From: Acidobacteriota bacterium
Lineage (GTDB): Bacteria > Acidobacteriota > Vicinamibacteria > Vicinamibacterales > UBA8438
Reading direction: 5' to 3'
Assembly: GCA_026708265.1 (NCBI GenBank)
Contig: JAPOVI010000021.1
Location: 21,363 to 85,362, forward strand
DNA length: 64,000 nt
Of this stretch, positions 8,830-17,971 are shown one piece after another. Each line of letters opens with the position of its first letter. Position 1 is the first letter of the stretch. The notes under the pieces are model-generated. The model was given only the letters and a program-made list of their open reading frames with translations. It did no database searches and was not told the origin of the DNA. The position numbers and the translations under genes were made by a program.

Positions 8830-10229
8830 GCGGAGGGCTCCCGGCGGCGCTGCAGGCCGGCCAGGCTCATGGCCGCGATCTCCCCGAACTCGTCGCCGAA
8901 GAAGCCCTCGGGCGCGTTCCGGACGTTCCCGAAGCGATCGAGCTCGAGTTGGGTCAGGCTGGAATGACTGTCGGTCGCCGTGCAGTGATACAGCGCCACG
9001 TCGTCGTCCGCGACCGTCTTGTCCGCCAGCCGGCGCTGGAGACGGCGCAGCAGGCGCTGGCTGTGGCTCTCGAGCAGGATCTGCAGGCGGCGCTTCTGAC
9101 AGGCGTCGACCAGCACGTCGGCCAGTCCGGACCTCGCCACCGGGTGCAGCCCCAGCTCCGGCTGCTCGAGGATGACGGTCGACCCCGCGGGCGCCCGGAA
9201 GCAGAGGACGAGCAAGGGGAGCACCTGGGCCAGACCGGCCCCGGCGTCCGCGGCGAGCACCTCGGGCGAGTCCGCGGACTTCGCCACGCGCAACTCGAAG
9301 ACCTGGCTGTCCTCGGGCAGCGAGGCGAGCCGGAAGTGGTAGGCCAGATCGAGGTCCCGCAGCCACTGGGCGACGTACTCCTCGAGCGTCAGGCGCCGGC
9401 CGGTCCGGCCGCGCCCTACCGTCTCGCCCCGTTCCCGCGACGCCAGCAGGGCGCCCACGGCCGACTCGCCGGCCCGCCCCACGTCGGCCGGCTGCTCGCC
9501 GGCCCAGCGGTAGCGCCGCCGGAGCGCCGCCCGCCAGGGGCCGAGATAGTGGAGATGCTGCAGGCGCTCCTCGAACGCCGACTCGAGCCCGGTCAGGAAC
9601 CCCGCGTTCTGGTAGTGGAGGCGGGCGTGCCCCGGGAATCCGTAGCACTTGTTCGGCGCCGGCAGCGGCCACATGCTCCGTCCCATGCGGCTGACGAACT
9701 GGAACTCGGTGCCCTCGACCAGCAGGTCGTACTCGCCGCGGGCGTTGCGGCGGCGCATGCCGAACGAGATTCGACCGACCCGGTGGCCCATCTCCTGCAG
9801 GATGGTCCGCCGCCGGGCCCTGCGGCCCGCAGCGTCGCTCCGGAAGCCGGACGCCGGGGATTGGCGGGCGACCACGGTGAAGCCCAGTTGCGTGTCCTCT
9901 GCCAGAGGCCGTCCCTCGTCGTCCGGGTTGGGGAGCCGGAGCGGCGTCGGCGCGTTCCAGTCGAGTGCGATCGACAGGCGCGAGTCCTCCCGGTGGCGGT
10001 GAACGGCGCTGCGGAAGTCGCCCAGGTCGGCCGGCGTCTCGCCGTCGCCGAAGTCGAACACGATCCCCCGGTTCGACGACTCCGCGGTCTGCTTCAGCAG
10101 CAGCGGCGCCTGGAGCAGGTTGGTCTTGCCGGCTCCGTGGGGACCGAAGAAGGCGGTCAGGGGTTTGAGGACGACGTCGCCGGTGTCGGCCCAGGACTTG
10201 AATGCCTTGAGTCGCAGACGGGTCAGCAT
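8826..10229 (-). CDS. AAA ATPase of the DUF3696 / ABC-like (AAA_21) type
   Basis: 467 residues. The Walker A is 'GPHGAGKTN' (about residues 29-37), slightly off the usual GxNGxGKS/T. The Walker B is 'STVILEQPELGLHP', with Gln after Glu where Asp/Glu-Pro is typical. The switch His follows in 'LLESHSQRLLRRLQ'. The C-terminus 'LDRFGNVRNAPEGFFGDEFGEI' is the DUF3696 signature. Such ATPases resemble SMC/RecF heads and are common in defence and repair loci. It starts 33 bp after a second ATPase gene and overlaps the DUF5916 start by four bases. No nuclease or methylase is adjacent, so a defence role is only a possibility. Confidence 0.8.
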   Translation of the reverse strand: MLTRLRLKAFKSWADTGDVVLKPLTAFFGPHGAGKTNLLQAPLLLKQTAESSNRGIVFDFGDGETPADLGDFRSAVHRHREDSRLSIALDWNAPTPLRLPNPDDEGRPLAEDTQLGFTVVARQSPASGFRSDAAGRRARRRTILQEMGHRVGRISFGMRRRNARGEYDLLVEGTEFQFVSRMGRSMWPLPAPNKCYGFPGHARLHYQNAGFLTGLESAFEERLQHLHYLGPWRAALRRRYRWAGEQPADVGRAGESAVGALLASRERGETVGRGRTGRRLTLEEYVAQWLRDLDLAYHFRLASLPEDSQVFELRVAKSADSPEVLAADAGAGLAQVLPLLVLCFRAPAGSTVILEQPELGLHPVARSGLADVLVDACQKRRLQILLESHSQRLLRRLQRRLADKTVADDDVALYHCTATDSHSSLTQLELDRFGNVRNAPEGFFGDEFGEIAAMSLAGLQRRREPSA

Positions 10230-10262
10230 CGGGGGCTCGGGTCGCGCGCGGCTGGGGTCAGC

Positions 10263-11831
10263 TTACTGCACGTGCTTCCGCCAGGCGCCGATCGCGTCCT
10301 CGAGCGCGGTGCGGAACACTGCTATGTCGCCTCCTCCGCCGTGGGCCTCCAGCTTGCCGACCGTGCGCGCCACCTGCTGCTCGGTGCGGTTGAGCTCGTC
10401 GGCGAGGGCGGCCAGCGCGGCCCTCGAGCCGGGCCGCTGCCGCGGCGCGCCGTCGAGCAGGTCCTCGAAGTTGCGCATCAGGGCCCGCAGGTCGTCCGCG
10501 CCGAGGCCGAACGCGCTGGCGTAGGAGGCGGCGTCTCGCGAGAGCATCTGCCACACCCAGGCCTCGGGCGGCCCGTCGCCCGGCAGGAACAGGGGGCGAA
10601 TGCGCCGCCCGAACTCCTCCGCGACCCCCGCCAGCCGTGCCTCCAGGTCCCGGGAGCTGCCGTCGAGCACGAACACGAACTCGCTCAGCTTGCCGCACTG
10701 GCCGAGCGTGCGAACCTGCGCGGGCAGGTCGCCGGGACCGGCGTTGCGCCCGATGTCGAAGTCGTCGGGGCGCAGCCCCAGCCTGGAGCCCAGCGCGTCG
10801 AGCACGCCCACGATCAGCCCCTCGGCGACGTCGTCCTGGCACAGGATGGACAGGCGGTCGAACGACTGCCCGTACAGCGAGCGCTGCACGACGTCCCGAT
10901 AGGCGGGCAGGCGGCGGACATCGCCCGGCCAACGCTCGCGGTCGAGCACGATGCGGGCGTCGGGCGGCACGCTGTTCAGCACCACGGCACTGTGCGACGC
11001 GACGACGACCTGCAGGCGCTGCCGGAGCGCGATGCGCTGCAGCTCCAGCATCACCTGCTGCTGGGTGTGCGGATGGAGACCCGTCTCGACCTCGTCGATT
11101 AGGACCAGGGCGTCCTCGAGCTCGGAGAGGTCCTTGGACATGCGCAGGATCGTGCGCTCGCCGGACGACATGTGGAACTCCGAGTAGCGCACGTCACCCG
11201 GCCCGTCGACGGCCGCGAACAGGACGTCGCGGGTGCGCATGCGAACGAGCGACAACCGCCGGTAGCGGAGGGGCAGGATGCGGTGGGCGAAGATGAGGAG
11301 CTCCGGGGGGAGGTCCGTCACCTCCGCCGCCCCGGTTCCGGTGCGTCTCGCGAGACGCTCGACCTGCGAGCAGGCGCGACCCGAGAAGTGCCGGACGTAG
11401 AGCGGCCGCTGCGGCTGCCGGCCGCCCCGGCGTCCCATGAAGCTGCGCGTCCACGACTTGTTGCGGCGCCACACCATGGACAGGCGTTCGGCGTCGTGCA
11501 GGTAGTAGAACTCGAGCTCGGTGGGGTCGACGGGGTCGGCGAGGCCCGTCGATTCCCCTCCGGCGAAGTGCGGGAAGAGGGTCGCCGGCGCGTACTCCCA
11601 AGCACCCCGTCCGGGCACCCGGTAGGCGCAGGCGCAAGCGAAGAGCACGGTCGACTTGCCGCACCCGTTCGGCCCGGCCAGCACCGAGACCGGATAGTCG
11701 AACGTGATCCGGAGGTCCCGAATCCCGCGCAGGTTGCGGATCCGAACGTCGTACAGACCGAAGCGGCGCTCGGTGCCGCTCGCCCGCAGCGATCGCCAGA
11801 CTTCCTGAAGCTCCCGGGTGACGAGCGACAT
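10263..11831 (-). CDS. OLD-like AAA ATPase with degenerate TOPRIM-like C-terminal half
   Basis: 522 residues from ATG 11831, which has GAGGA nine bases upstream. The track start at 11873 lacks a ribosome site. The N-terminal half is an ABC-like ATPase: Walker A 'AGPNGCGKST', signature 'HMSSGERTIL', Walker B 'ALVLIDEVETGLHPH' and switch 'VVASHS'. The C-terminal half, from about residue 330, reads 'LSILCQDDVAEGLIVGVLDAL' and later 'FVFVLDGSSRD'. This is the layout of the TOPRIM part of OLD-type nucleases, but Gln replaces the expected first Glu and the DxD pattern is imperfect. I infer reduced or lost nuclease activity. It pairs with the DUF3696 ATPase 33 bp downstream. Confidence 0.75.
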   Translation of the reverse strand: MSLVTRELQEVWRSLRASGTERRFGLYDVRIRNLRGIRDLRITFDYPVSVLAGPNGCGKSTVLFACACAYRVPGRGAWEYAPATLFPHFAGGESTGLADPVDPTELEFYYLHDAERLSMVWRRNKSWTRSFMGRRGGRQPQRPLYVRHFSGRACSQVERLARRTGTGAAEVTDLPPELLIFAHRILPLRYRRLSLVRMRTRDVLFAAVDGPGDVRYSEFHMSSGERTILRMSKDLSELEDALVLIDEVETGLHPHTQQQVMLELQRIALRQRLQVVVASHSAVVLNSVPPDARIVLDRERWPGDVRRLPAYRDVVQRSLYGQSFDRLSILCQDDVAEGLIVGVLDALGSRLGLRPDDFDIGRNAGPGDLPAQVRTLGQCGKLSEFVFVLDGSSRDLEARLAGVAEEFGRRIRPLFLPGDGPPEAWVWQMLSRDAASYASAFGLGADDLRALMRNFEDLLDGAPRQRPGSRAALAALADELNRTEQQVARTVGKLEAHGGGGDIAVFRTALEDAIGAWRKHVQ

Positions 11832-12070
11832 GCTGTTGCGTCCTCGACGGGGCGACGGTGCAAACCGTATCACGCCGCCGCGCGCCCGGTGCTTGCATTA
11901 GCACGTCGCGTGCCATTCGCACGGACCCGGGGGGACCGCGGGCGGATGAGGCGCGGCCGGTGACCGGCTACCGGGGATCCGGGGAGGGGAAAGTCCCGGG
12001 GCGGAGGCTCCCGCCCCGGGGAACACCGTGTCTTGGCCGTAGCCCGCCGTTCGTCGCCTGACGCCTCCGC

Positions 12071-12982
12071 CTAGCCGTCGCTCAGCTCGTCGTAGGCGAC
12101 GCCGAGCACGCCGGTGAGGCTGAGGAGCGGGAACGGCGAGACGTAGTCGTCGAACCCGTCGAGCGACTCGGTCCCCGTGATCTCGTCACGGGAGCGGCCG
12201 GCCTGCATCTCGCGGCGCGTGAGCCCGAGCGCGGCGCTGAAGTAGTCGCGGAGGTGGCTGAGGTCCGCGGCGGTCCCGGTCACGCCGGCGGTCGGGCTGC
12301 CGTGCCCGAAGACGTAGATGGTGTCGGCGTCGTGCGCGGCGACCACCTGTTCCAGCGTGGTGATCCAGCCCCCGATGCGCGCCCCCGAGGACCGGTCCAC
12401 GAAGGGATGCAGCCGGTTGAACATCAGGTCGCCCATGTGGACGACGTTGGCCTGCTCGAACGTCAGCACCGCGTCGCCGCTCGTGTGCCCGGCGCCATGG
12501 TGGCGGGCCACGATCGTCTCGTCGCCGACCGTCGTCTGCCACTCGTCGGTGAAGGTCACGTCGGGGAAGGGGTCGGCGCTCCCGGCCTGTTGCGTCGTCT
12601 GGCGCTGCCAGTCGGCGCTGTTCTGGTGGGCCACGATCGAGCCGACGACCGGCCGGAAGGTCGCGTTGCCGCCCGTGTGGTCGCCGTGGTGATGCGTGTT
12701 GATCAGCAGATCGATCGCGCGGTCGGACCGCTCCCCGATGCCGTCGATGCAGGCCTGCGCCGCCGCGGCGTTCTGGCTGTCGACGACGACGATGCCGTCG
12801 CCGTTGATCAGCCAGCCGATCGTCCCGCCCTGCCCGTTGAAGATGCCCACGCCGCGGCGCAGGTCCTCGAACGAGGTGACCAGCTCGCCGCCCTGCCCGG
12901 CCCACCCGGGCAGGGGCCGCAGCGCGGCCGCCAGGGCCGTCATGGCCGAGGTTCCGAGAAACGTTCGTCGGTCGATGATCAT
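12071..12982 (-). CDS. Exported metallo-beta-lactamase-fold hydrolase
   Basis: 303 residues. A twin-arginine signal opens the protein ('DRRTFLGTSAMTALAAALRPLPGWA'), so a folded metalloprotein is probably sent to the periplasm. The zinc motif 'THHHGDHTGG' (HxHxDH) is intact, with later ligands in 'GAGHTSGDAV' (His), 'VHMGDLMF' (Asp) and 'VFGHGSPT' (His). This is the general MBL-fold layout, so a binuclear zinc site is likely. It is not a recognisable true beta-lactamase, and the substrate is unknown. It stands alone with about 100 bp before the next minus-strand gene. Confidence 0.82.
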   Translation of the reverse strand: MIIDRRTFLGTSAMTALAAALRPLPGWAGQGGELVTSFEDLRRGVGIFNGQGGTIGWLINGDGIVVVDSQNAAAAQACIDGIGERSDRAIDLLINTHHHGDHTGGNATFRPVVGSIVAHQNSADWQRQTTQQAGSADPFPDVTFTDEWQTTVGDETIVARHHGAGHTSGDAVLTFEQANVVHMGDLMFNRLHPFVDRSSGARIGGWITTLEQVVAAHDADTIYVFGHGSPTAGVTGTAADLSHLRDYFSAALGLTRREMQAGRSRDEITGTESLDGFDDYVSPFPLLSLTGVLGVAYDELSDG

Positions 12983-13082
12983 GAACCCGTCCTCCTCAAC
13001 GTGCTTCCCTCAGGACGGGGGCCGGCTCGAGCGGCCGGGCCACCCGCAGTTCACGCCGTTCCGCACGCGGCCGCGCGCCGCG

Positions 13083-14387
13083 TCAATCGATGATGGCGTC
13101 GTAGACTAGCGCCCGCACCTGCGCCTGGTCGTCGATGTCGCCGGCCGGAATCAACTGCGTCAGGTGGACGACGACGAGCTCCTCCTCGGGGTCGACCCAG
13201 TAGGCCGAGTGGTAGGCGCCGTACCAGCCGTACTCGCCGACGGAGGTCGGGAGCCCGCTCGCGGCCGCATCCTGCACCACGAAGAAGCCGAGGCCGAAAC
13301 CCTGCCCCACGCCGAAGGGAAACGGGAGGCCCCCGAGATGGTCCGTCGTCATCAGCTCCACGGTCTCGGGGCTCAGGATGCGCGCATCGTCGAGCTCGCC
13401 GCCGTTCGCCATCATCTGCAGGAAACGCGAGTAGTCGGCGACGGTCGAGACGAAGCCGGCCCCGCCGGAGAAGCTCTTGCGCGGGCCCTCCACGTAGGCG
13501 CCCTGGCCGATGGCCGCCCCGAACGCGTCGCGCGCGGTCTCGTGCCCGGCGTCCGGCGCGCGCTCGATGCCGCCGCCGGTCGCCGAGTAGACGGTGGCGA
13601 GGCGGGCCGCCTTGGCGGGCGGGAGGTAGAAGTGCGTGTCGATCATGCCCAGCGGGGCCAGGATGCGCTCGCGCATGAAGACGTCGAGGGGCTGTCCGCT
13701 GACCTTCTCGATGAGGGCGCCCAGGATGTCGGTGTTGTAGCCGTAGACGAACGCCGTTCCCGGCTGGGCGTCGAACGGCAGGCCGGCCATGCGGCTCATC
13801 GTCTCGCCGATCGGCTCGTCGCGGTGGCCGAAGTACCAGCCGACGATGCCGGCGTCCTCCCACGCTTCGCTCGCCGGGCCGACACCGTAGCTGATGCCCG
13901 CGGTGTGCGTCAGGAGGTCGCGAATCGTGATGGGGCGCTCCGCCGGGACGACGCGGTAACCTCCGTTGCCGTCCGGCTCCGCGACCGTCGTCTCCAGGTA
14001 CTCCGGGAGGTACTTGCCCACCGGGTCGTCGATCAGCAGGCTGCCTTCTTCCTGCAGCATCAGGACGCCGACGCTGATCGGCGCCTTGGTCTGCGACGCG
14101 ATGCGGAAGATGACGTCATCCGTCATCGGAGCCCCGGACTCGCGGTCCCGATACCCGACGCCCTCGGAGTAGACCACCTTGCCGCGGCGCGCCACCAGGG
14201 TGACGGCTCCTGCCAGCCGGCCGTCGTCGACGTAGCCCTGGAGCGCCTCGGTGAGCCGTTCGAGGCGTTCGCCGGACATGCCGGCCGATTCCGGAGAGGC
14301 CTGCGGCAGCCCCTGCGCGAGGGCTGCCTGAACCGCCGCCGCCAGCAGGAGGCCGGCGAGAGCGAGTCTGCGGATCCAGAGGTCCAT
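13083..14387 (-). CDS. Exported serine hydrolase, class C beta-lactamase / EstB-like
   Basis: 434 residues from ATG 14387, which has an AGGTGAG ribosome site five bases away. GTG 14396 adds three residues. A Sec signal is present ('LALAGLLLAAAVQAALAQ'). The nucleophile motif SxxK appears as 'IASQTKAPISV', and the Tyr motif as 'FVYGYNTDILG', closer to EstB-type esterases than to the YSN of true AmpC enzymes. 'GAGFVSTVADYSRFLQMMANGG' is the usual conserved C-terminal segment. It probably hydrolyses an ester or amide outside the cytoplasm. Antibiotic resistance is not implied. Confidence 0.82.
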   Translation of the reverse strand: MDLWIRRLALAGLLLAAAVQAALAQGLPQASPESAGMSGERLERLTEALQGYVDDGRLAGAVTLVARRGKVVYSEGVGYRDRESGAPMTDDVIFRIASQTKAPISVGVLMLQEEGSLLIDDPVGKYLPEYLETTVAEPDGNGGYRVVPAERPITIRDLLTHTAGISYGVGPASEAWEDAGIVGWYFGHRDEPIGETMSRMAGLPFDAQPGTAFVYGYNTDILGALIEKVSGQPLDVFMRERILAPLGMIDTHFYLPPAKAARLATVYSATGGGIERAPDAGHETARDAFGAAIGQGAYVEGPRKSFSGGAGFVSTVADYSRFLQMMANGGELDDARILSPETVELMTTDHLGGLPFPFGVGQGFGLGFFVVQDAAASGLPTSVGEYGWYGAYHSAYWVDPEEELVVVHLTQLIPAGDIDDQAQVRALVYDAIID

Positions 14388-14507
14388 GGGGCTCACCTGT
14401 CCGTTCCAAGCGTTGAAAGCCGTGCCGGCCCGACCGGACCGGCTGCGTTCGCGGATACCGGCCGATTATAGCCGCGCGGTGCGGCCGGCCGCCCCCGACG
14501 CGGGCCT

Positions 14508-14560
14508 GGAGTCCGCGCCGTAGAACGAACGGCGGGCGAGGAGTCCGCGCCATGGAACGG
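14508..14560 (+). repeat. Dispersed 21-bp repeat, copies 2 and 3 in tandem
   Basis: GGAGTCCGCGCCGTAGAAC at 14508-14528 and a diverged copy, GGAGTCCGCGCCATGGAAC, at 14540-14560. They match copy 1 (6417) at about 19 and 18 of 21 positions. These two are intergenic. Confidence 0.45.
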
Positions 14561-14677
14561 TGCGGACTGGGGCCGACCCGGAGCCTGCGACGGGTTGGCG
14601 GCGCTCGGGCCGGCGGGGGCCGCCGGCAGGGAGGCGGGACGGGTGCAGTGGGATGTTTCGGGGAACGCCCGATGGTG

Positions 14678-14684
14678 TTAGTCT
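14678..14684 (+). promoter_or_regulatory. Candidate -10 element (TTAGTCT)
   Basis: An AT-rich stretch about 130 bp before family X gene 1. It is similar to the -10-like hexamers before other genes here. No clear -35 box. Confidence 0.25.
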
Positions 14685-14811
14685 GAGGCGCGGAAGCATG
14701 GGCGCCCGCCCGGCCGCGGGCCCGCGGCGCCCGGTGTGGGCAGCACCGCTGCCCGTCGGCCGCCCGCCGAGCCGCACCGGCCGCGGGCGCAAGCAGGATG
14801 GAGAGGTCAGG

Positions 14812-15852
14812 ATGCAGCAACGATCCCTCGTCGCCGTGTCGGCGCTCGCGGCTGCGGTGGCGCTGGCCCCGGGTCTGGCGTACGCGCAGTCGCAGTCTGC
14901 GGACGTAGCGCCCGCGCCCGGCTTCGACACCGCGCTGACCGAGGCGGATGCCTCGGCCGCGGACTGGACGCTCGGTCGCACCGCGTGGGGCGACCCCGAT
15001 CTGCAGGGCATCTGGAACAACGTGACGGCGACGCGGCTCGAGCGGCCCGCGGACTTCGCCGACCGCGCGGAGCTGACGGCCGAGGAGTCGGCCCAGTTCT
15101 CGGCCGAGCTCGCCGAGCAGCGCGCGGAGCGCGAGGCCCAGCCGCACACCGGGTACGCGGCGAGCATCTGGTTCGAGTCGAGCGACCTGCTGGCCGGCAA
15201 CCGCACCTCCCTGCTCGTCGATCCGCCGGACGGCCGGTTGCCGCCGCTGACGTCGGTGGCGGCGCGGATGGCGGAGGTGGTGGCGGAGGCGCGCCGCGCC
15301 AGCCCCGCCGACACCTGGTGGGACCGCGGGCCCTACGAGAGGTGCGTGTCGCGCGGGCTGCCCGGGGCGATGATGCCCGGCTTCTACAACCACAACTACC
15401 AGATCCTGCAGACGCCGAACCACGTCGTCATCCTCGTCGAGATGATCCACGACGCGCGGATCATCCCGATGGACGGGCGCGCTCACGTGGACGAGGGCAT
15501 CCGGCAGTGGCTGGGCGACTCGCGCGGCCGCTGGGAGGGCGACACGCTCGTCGTCGAGACCACCAACCTGCCGCACCTCGACCAGCGCGGCGTGGCGGTC
15601 TTCGGGACCAGCGAGCAGGGCCGCGTGATCGAGCGCTTCACGCGGATCGACGAGAACACGATGGACTATCGGGTCACCGTCGACGACCCGGCGACCTTCA
15701 CCGCCGAGTGGACGGCATCGATCCCGATGCGGCGCATCGAGGGTCCCATCTACGAGTACGCCTGCCACGAGGGGAACTACGGCCTGACGAACATCCTCGC
15801 GGGGCATCGCAGGGAAGAAGCCGAGGCCGCCGCTCTGGCCGCCTCGAAGTAG
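14812..15852 (+). CDS. Exported family X protein 1 (uncharacterised)
   Basis: 346 residues from ATG 14812, preceded by GAGAGG. It starts with a Sec signal ('AALAAAVALAPGLAYAQ'). I do not recognise a named domain. It is a clear paralogue of the genes at 49925 and 57024, sharing 'WGDPDLQGIW', 'RTSLLVDPPDGRLPPL', 'QILQTPNHVVILVEMIHDARIIPMDGRAH', 'GDSRGRWEGDTLVVETTN' and 'YEYACHEGNYGL'. Two cysteines (in 'YERC' and 'YACHEG') are shared by all three, so a disulfide is likely in the periplasm. It differs from the other two by 'RGLPGAMMPGFYNHNYQ' in place of 'GFNxGPPI'. Unlike them it is not beside a DUF1592 gene. Confidence 0.8.
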   Translation: MQQRSLVAVSALAAAVALAPGLAYAQSQSADVAPAPGFDTALTEADASAADWTLGRTAWGDPDLQGIWNNVTATRLERPADFADRAELTAEESAQFSAELAEQRAEREAQPHTGYAASIWFESSDLLAGNRTSLLVDPPDGRLPPLTSVAARMAEVVAEARRASPADTWWDRGPYERCVSRGLPGAMMPGFYNHNYQILQTPNHVVILVEMIHDARIIPMDGRAHVDEGIRQWLGDSRGRWEGDTLVVETTNLPHLDQRGVAVFGTSEQGRVIERFTRIDENTMDYRVTVDDPATFTAEWTASIPMRRIEGPIYEYACHEGNYGLTNILAGHRREEAEAAALAASK

Positions 15853-15863
15853 CTTCGCGGGGT

Positions 15864-15889
15864 GGGCGGCCCGAGCGGGCCGTCCGCCC
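15864..15889. terminator. Candidate bidirectional hairpin between convergent genes
   Basis: GGGCGG and CCGCCC arms enclose an inner GGCCC/GGGCC pair, in the 54 bp between two convergent stops. There is no T-run, so it is a hairpin candidate rather than a clear intrinsic terminator. Confidence 0.3.
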
Positions 15890-15906
15890 GTCGGGCTGGC
15901 GCCACG

Positions 15907-17940
15907 CTAGCGGGCGGCGGGAGCGAGGGCGGAAGATCCGCTCGGCAGGATCTCGATGGCGCCCGTGTACGTCGACAGCGGGTACTGCGGGGTGGAGTCC
16001 GGCCAGAACGCGAACGCCTCCATCGTGTAGCCGCCCGGCTCGTCCGCGGGGAAGTCCACGTCGATCGAGAACCGGTCGACGTTCAGTTCGTCGCACGCGT
16101 AGACGCGCTCCCCGCTCGGGGCGCCGTAGCGGCGGAAGCGGAGGCAGACGGCGTAGTAGTCCTCGTCGGTGAGGTTCAGCACGCCGGACACCTCCACGCT
16201 GGTCCCCGCCGCGACGCAGCCCCCGAACGCCTCGTCCAGCTCGATGCCCACCAGTGCGTCGACCCCCACCTTCGCGCAGCGGACCGACTCCGCCGCCGCG
16301 GCGGCCGCGGTCCCCGGCGGCCTGCGCCGGATGTCGGTCGTCATGGCGGCGCCGCCGCCGGTGGCCTCCCGGAAGCTCGGGAAGCGGTCCCAACTCGTGA
16401 CGCCCGAAGACTCGCCGAGCCGGCGGGCGAGGTAGTTCACCACGTCCATCTCGGATTGCGGAGCCAGCCCGTCCCGCGACACGTAGACGACGGCGCGCCG
16501 AATCGTACCGACGGCGGGGCCGCTCCGGACGCCATCCGCCGCCAGCAGGTCGTTCACCGTGACCTGCACGGTCCCGCCGGAGACCTCGGTGCCCGACTCC
16601 GGCGCGCTGCTCGTGTGGTTCTCGAACTGCCCCTGGTCGACGAACACGTGCAGCGCAGGCAGATCCGCGGCGGCCAGGAGCCCCATCCGGTAGAGCGTCA
16701 GCGGGTGGTACTTGACCAGCGGGACCGTGCGCTCGATGCGGTACGTGTCGGATTGCCCGGCCTCGCCGGGCTCGAGCGCGACGCGCACCTTGCCCTGGAG
16801 CACCGCGCCGTAGGCGACCGCATCGGGCGTCAGCAGCGGGGTATGCACGTCCGGCGCGTGCCCCAGGCGGTCGATGACGGACGAGGCGCCCGGAATCACG
16901 GCCGACGCCGCGGGCCCCACCTGGCTCCAGGCGCGGGTGTACTCGCCGTACTGATGGCCCTGCTCGTGGAGGACCGTCTCCCAGGTGGCCCAGCGCGCCG
17001 GCGGATAGCCCTCGACCGCCTGCAGCACCCCCGCGCTGCCGTAGGTGGACGATTCGTCGTACAGGCTCAGGCCGATGCCGCCGATGTCGTTGCGCACCAG
17101 TTGGTGGAAGCCGGAGTAGCCCGCGAGCAGCGTCGCCTGGCTCACGACCGCGATGACCTCGTACTCGTCGGCGAAGTGCTGGTAGAAGAGCTTCGTGATC
17201 TCGGGGAGGTTGAGCGCCGTGTCGCCGCCGGGAATGCGCGAGTCGCCGAAGTCGGCGTCCCGGATGTTCACGACGTGGCTGGCGTACTGCACGTTGTCGT
17301 CGATGCGGACCACCGGCGAGCTGGGGACGTTCGACGGCGCGAGGGTCAGGTACACGTTCACGTGGTCGCTGCTTCCCGGCACGACGAGCCGCCCCCAGTA
17401 GAGCGACGGCACGTCGACGCCCCAGGAGTAGCGCCGCAGCGTCTCGCGGAGCACGCTGGCGTCCCATGTCGGGCTGAACACGCTGACCACGTGCCCGGCC
17501 ACCGCGTCGGTGCGCGTGCGCGTCCACGTCTCGGCCGTATGGTCGTCGTCGGCTTCCGCGTCTACGCGCTCGAACGTCACCGTGGAGTGGTCGCCCAGCA
17601 CCAGGAGGTTGGTGAAGCCGAACGAGCCCTGATGGGTCGGATGCAGGAAGCGGGGCGACTGATCGGCCCGGAGCGGCCAGCCGTCGGGGAGCGCCTCCAT
17701 GTCGCCCGCCACGTTGGCGCGCGCGGGATCGCCCGCGAACGGCGTCGCGGCCCAGGGCATGGGGATGGGCGGGGTGGCGCACCATCGCTCGGGCGCCGAG
17801 GTCACGACATCCTCCGGCTCGAGCGCCAGGGGGCCGAGGCGGTCGGCGAGGGACTGGGCTCCCGCGGCCGGAGCCAGCAGCAGGCACGCGCCGAGCGCGG
17901 CCCCGAGTGCGCGCCGTTGCCGCTCCCCTGGTGTGGTCAC
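15907..17940 (-). CDS. Exported zincin-like metallopeptidase (putative)
   Basis: 677 residues from GTG 17940, which has GAGGAG seven bases upstream. The ATG of the track at 17979 has none and runs into the upstream gene. A Sec signal is present ('ALGAALGACLLLAPAAGAQS'). Mid-protein 'WETVLHEQGHQYGEYTRAW' is an HExxH zinc motif, which places it in the zincin fold. The flanks do not match a peptidase family I know. The C-terminal 120 residues form a beta-rich module with paired cysteines ('VRCAKVG', 'FGGCVAAG', 'YAVCLRF', 'YACDEL'). It follows an ABC-type binding-protein gene by 31 bp. Confidence 0.65.
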   Translation of the reverse strand: MTTPGERQRRALGAALGACLLLAPAAGAQSLADRLGPLALEPEDVVTSAPERWCATPPIPMPWAATPFAGDPARANVAGDMEALPDGWPLRADQSPRFLHPTHQGSFGFTNLLVLGDHSTVTFERVDAEADDDHTAETWTRTRTDAVAGHVVSVFSPTWDASVLRETLRRYSWGVDVPSLYWGRLVVPGSSDHVNVYLTLAPSNVPSSPVVRIDDNVQYASHVVNIRDADFGDSRIPGGDTALNLPEITKLFYQHFADEYEVIAVVSQATLLAGYSGFHQLVRNDIGGIGLSLYDESSTYGSAGVLQAVEGYPPARWATWETVLHEQGHQYGEYTRAWSQVGPAASAVIPGASSVIDRLGHAPDVHTPLLTPDAVAYGAVLQGKVRVALEPGEAGQSDTYRIERTVPLVKYHPLTLYRMGLLAAADLPALHVFVDQGQFENHTSSAPESGTEVSGGTVQVTVNDLLAADGVRSGPAVGTIRRAVVYVSRDGLAPQSEMDVVNYLARRLGESSGVTSWDRFPSFREATGGGAAMTTDIRRRPPGTAAAAAAESVRCAKVGVDALVGIELDEAFGGCVAAGTSVEVSGVLNLTDEDYYAVCLRFRRYGAPSGERVYACDELNVDRFSIDVDFPADEPGGYTMEAFAFWPDSTPQYPLSTYTGAIEILPSGSSALAPAAR

Positions 17941-17971
17941 CTGCGCTCCTCGGCCCTTCGTACGCAGGGAA

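Larger units (their letters stand above)
14388..14811. other. Divergent intergenic region, serine hydrolase / family X
   Basis: 424 bp between divergent genes. It contains two spaced copies of the dispersed repeat (14508 and 14540, 32 bp apart) and a -10-like TTAGTCT at 14678-14684. The rest is GC-rich with no ORF I trust. Confidence 0.5.

Noticed and set aside
13083-14387. True class C beta-lactamase (antibiotic resistance)
   Set aside because: The Tyr motif is of the EstB type and the protein belongs to a broad serine hydrolase family. The same caution applies to the gene at 37086.
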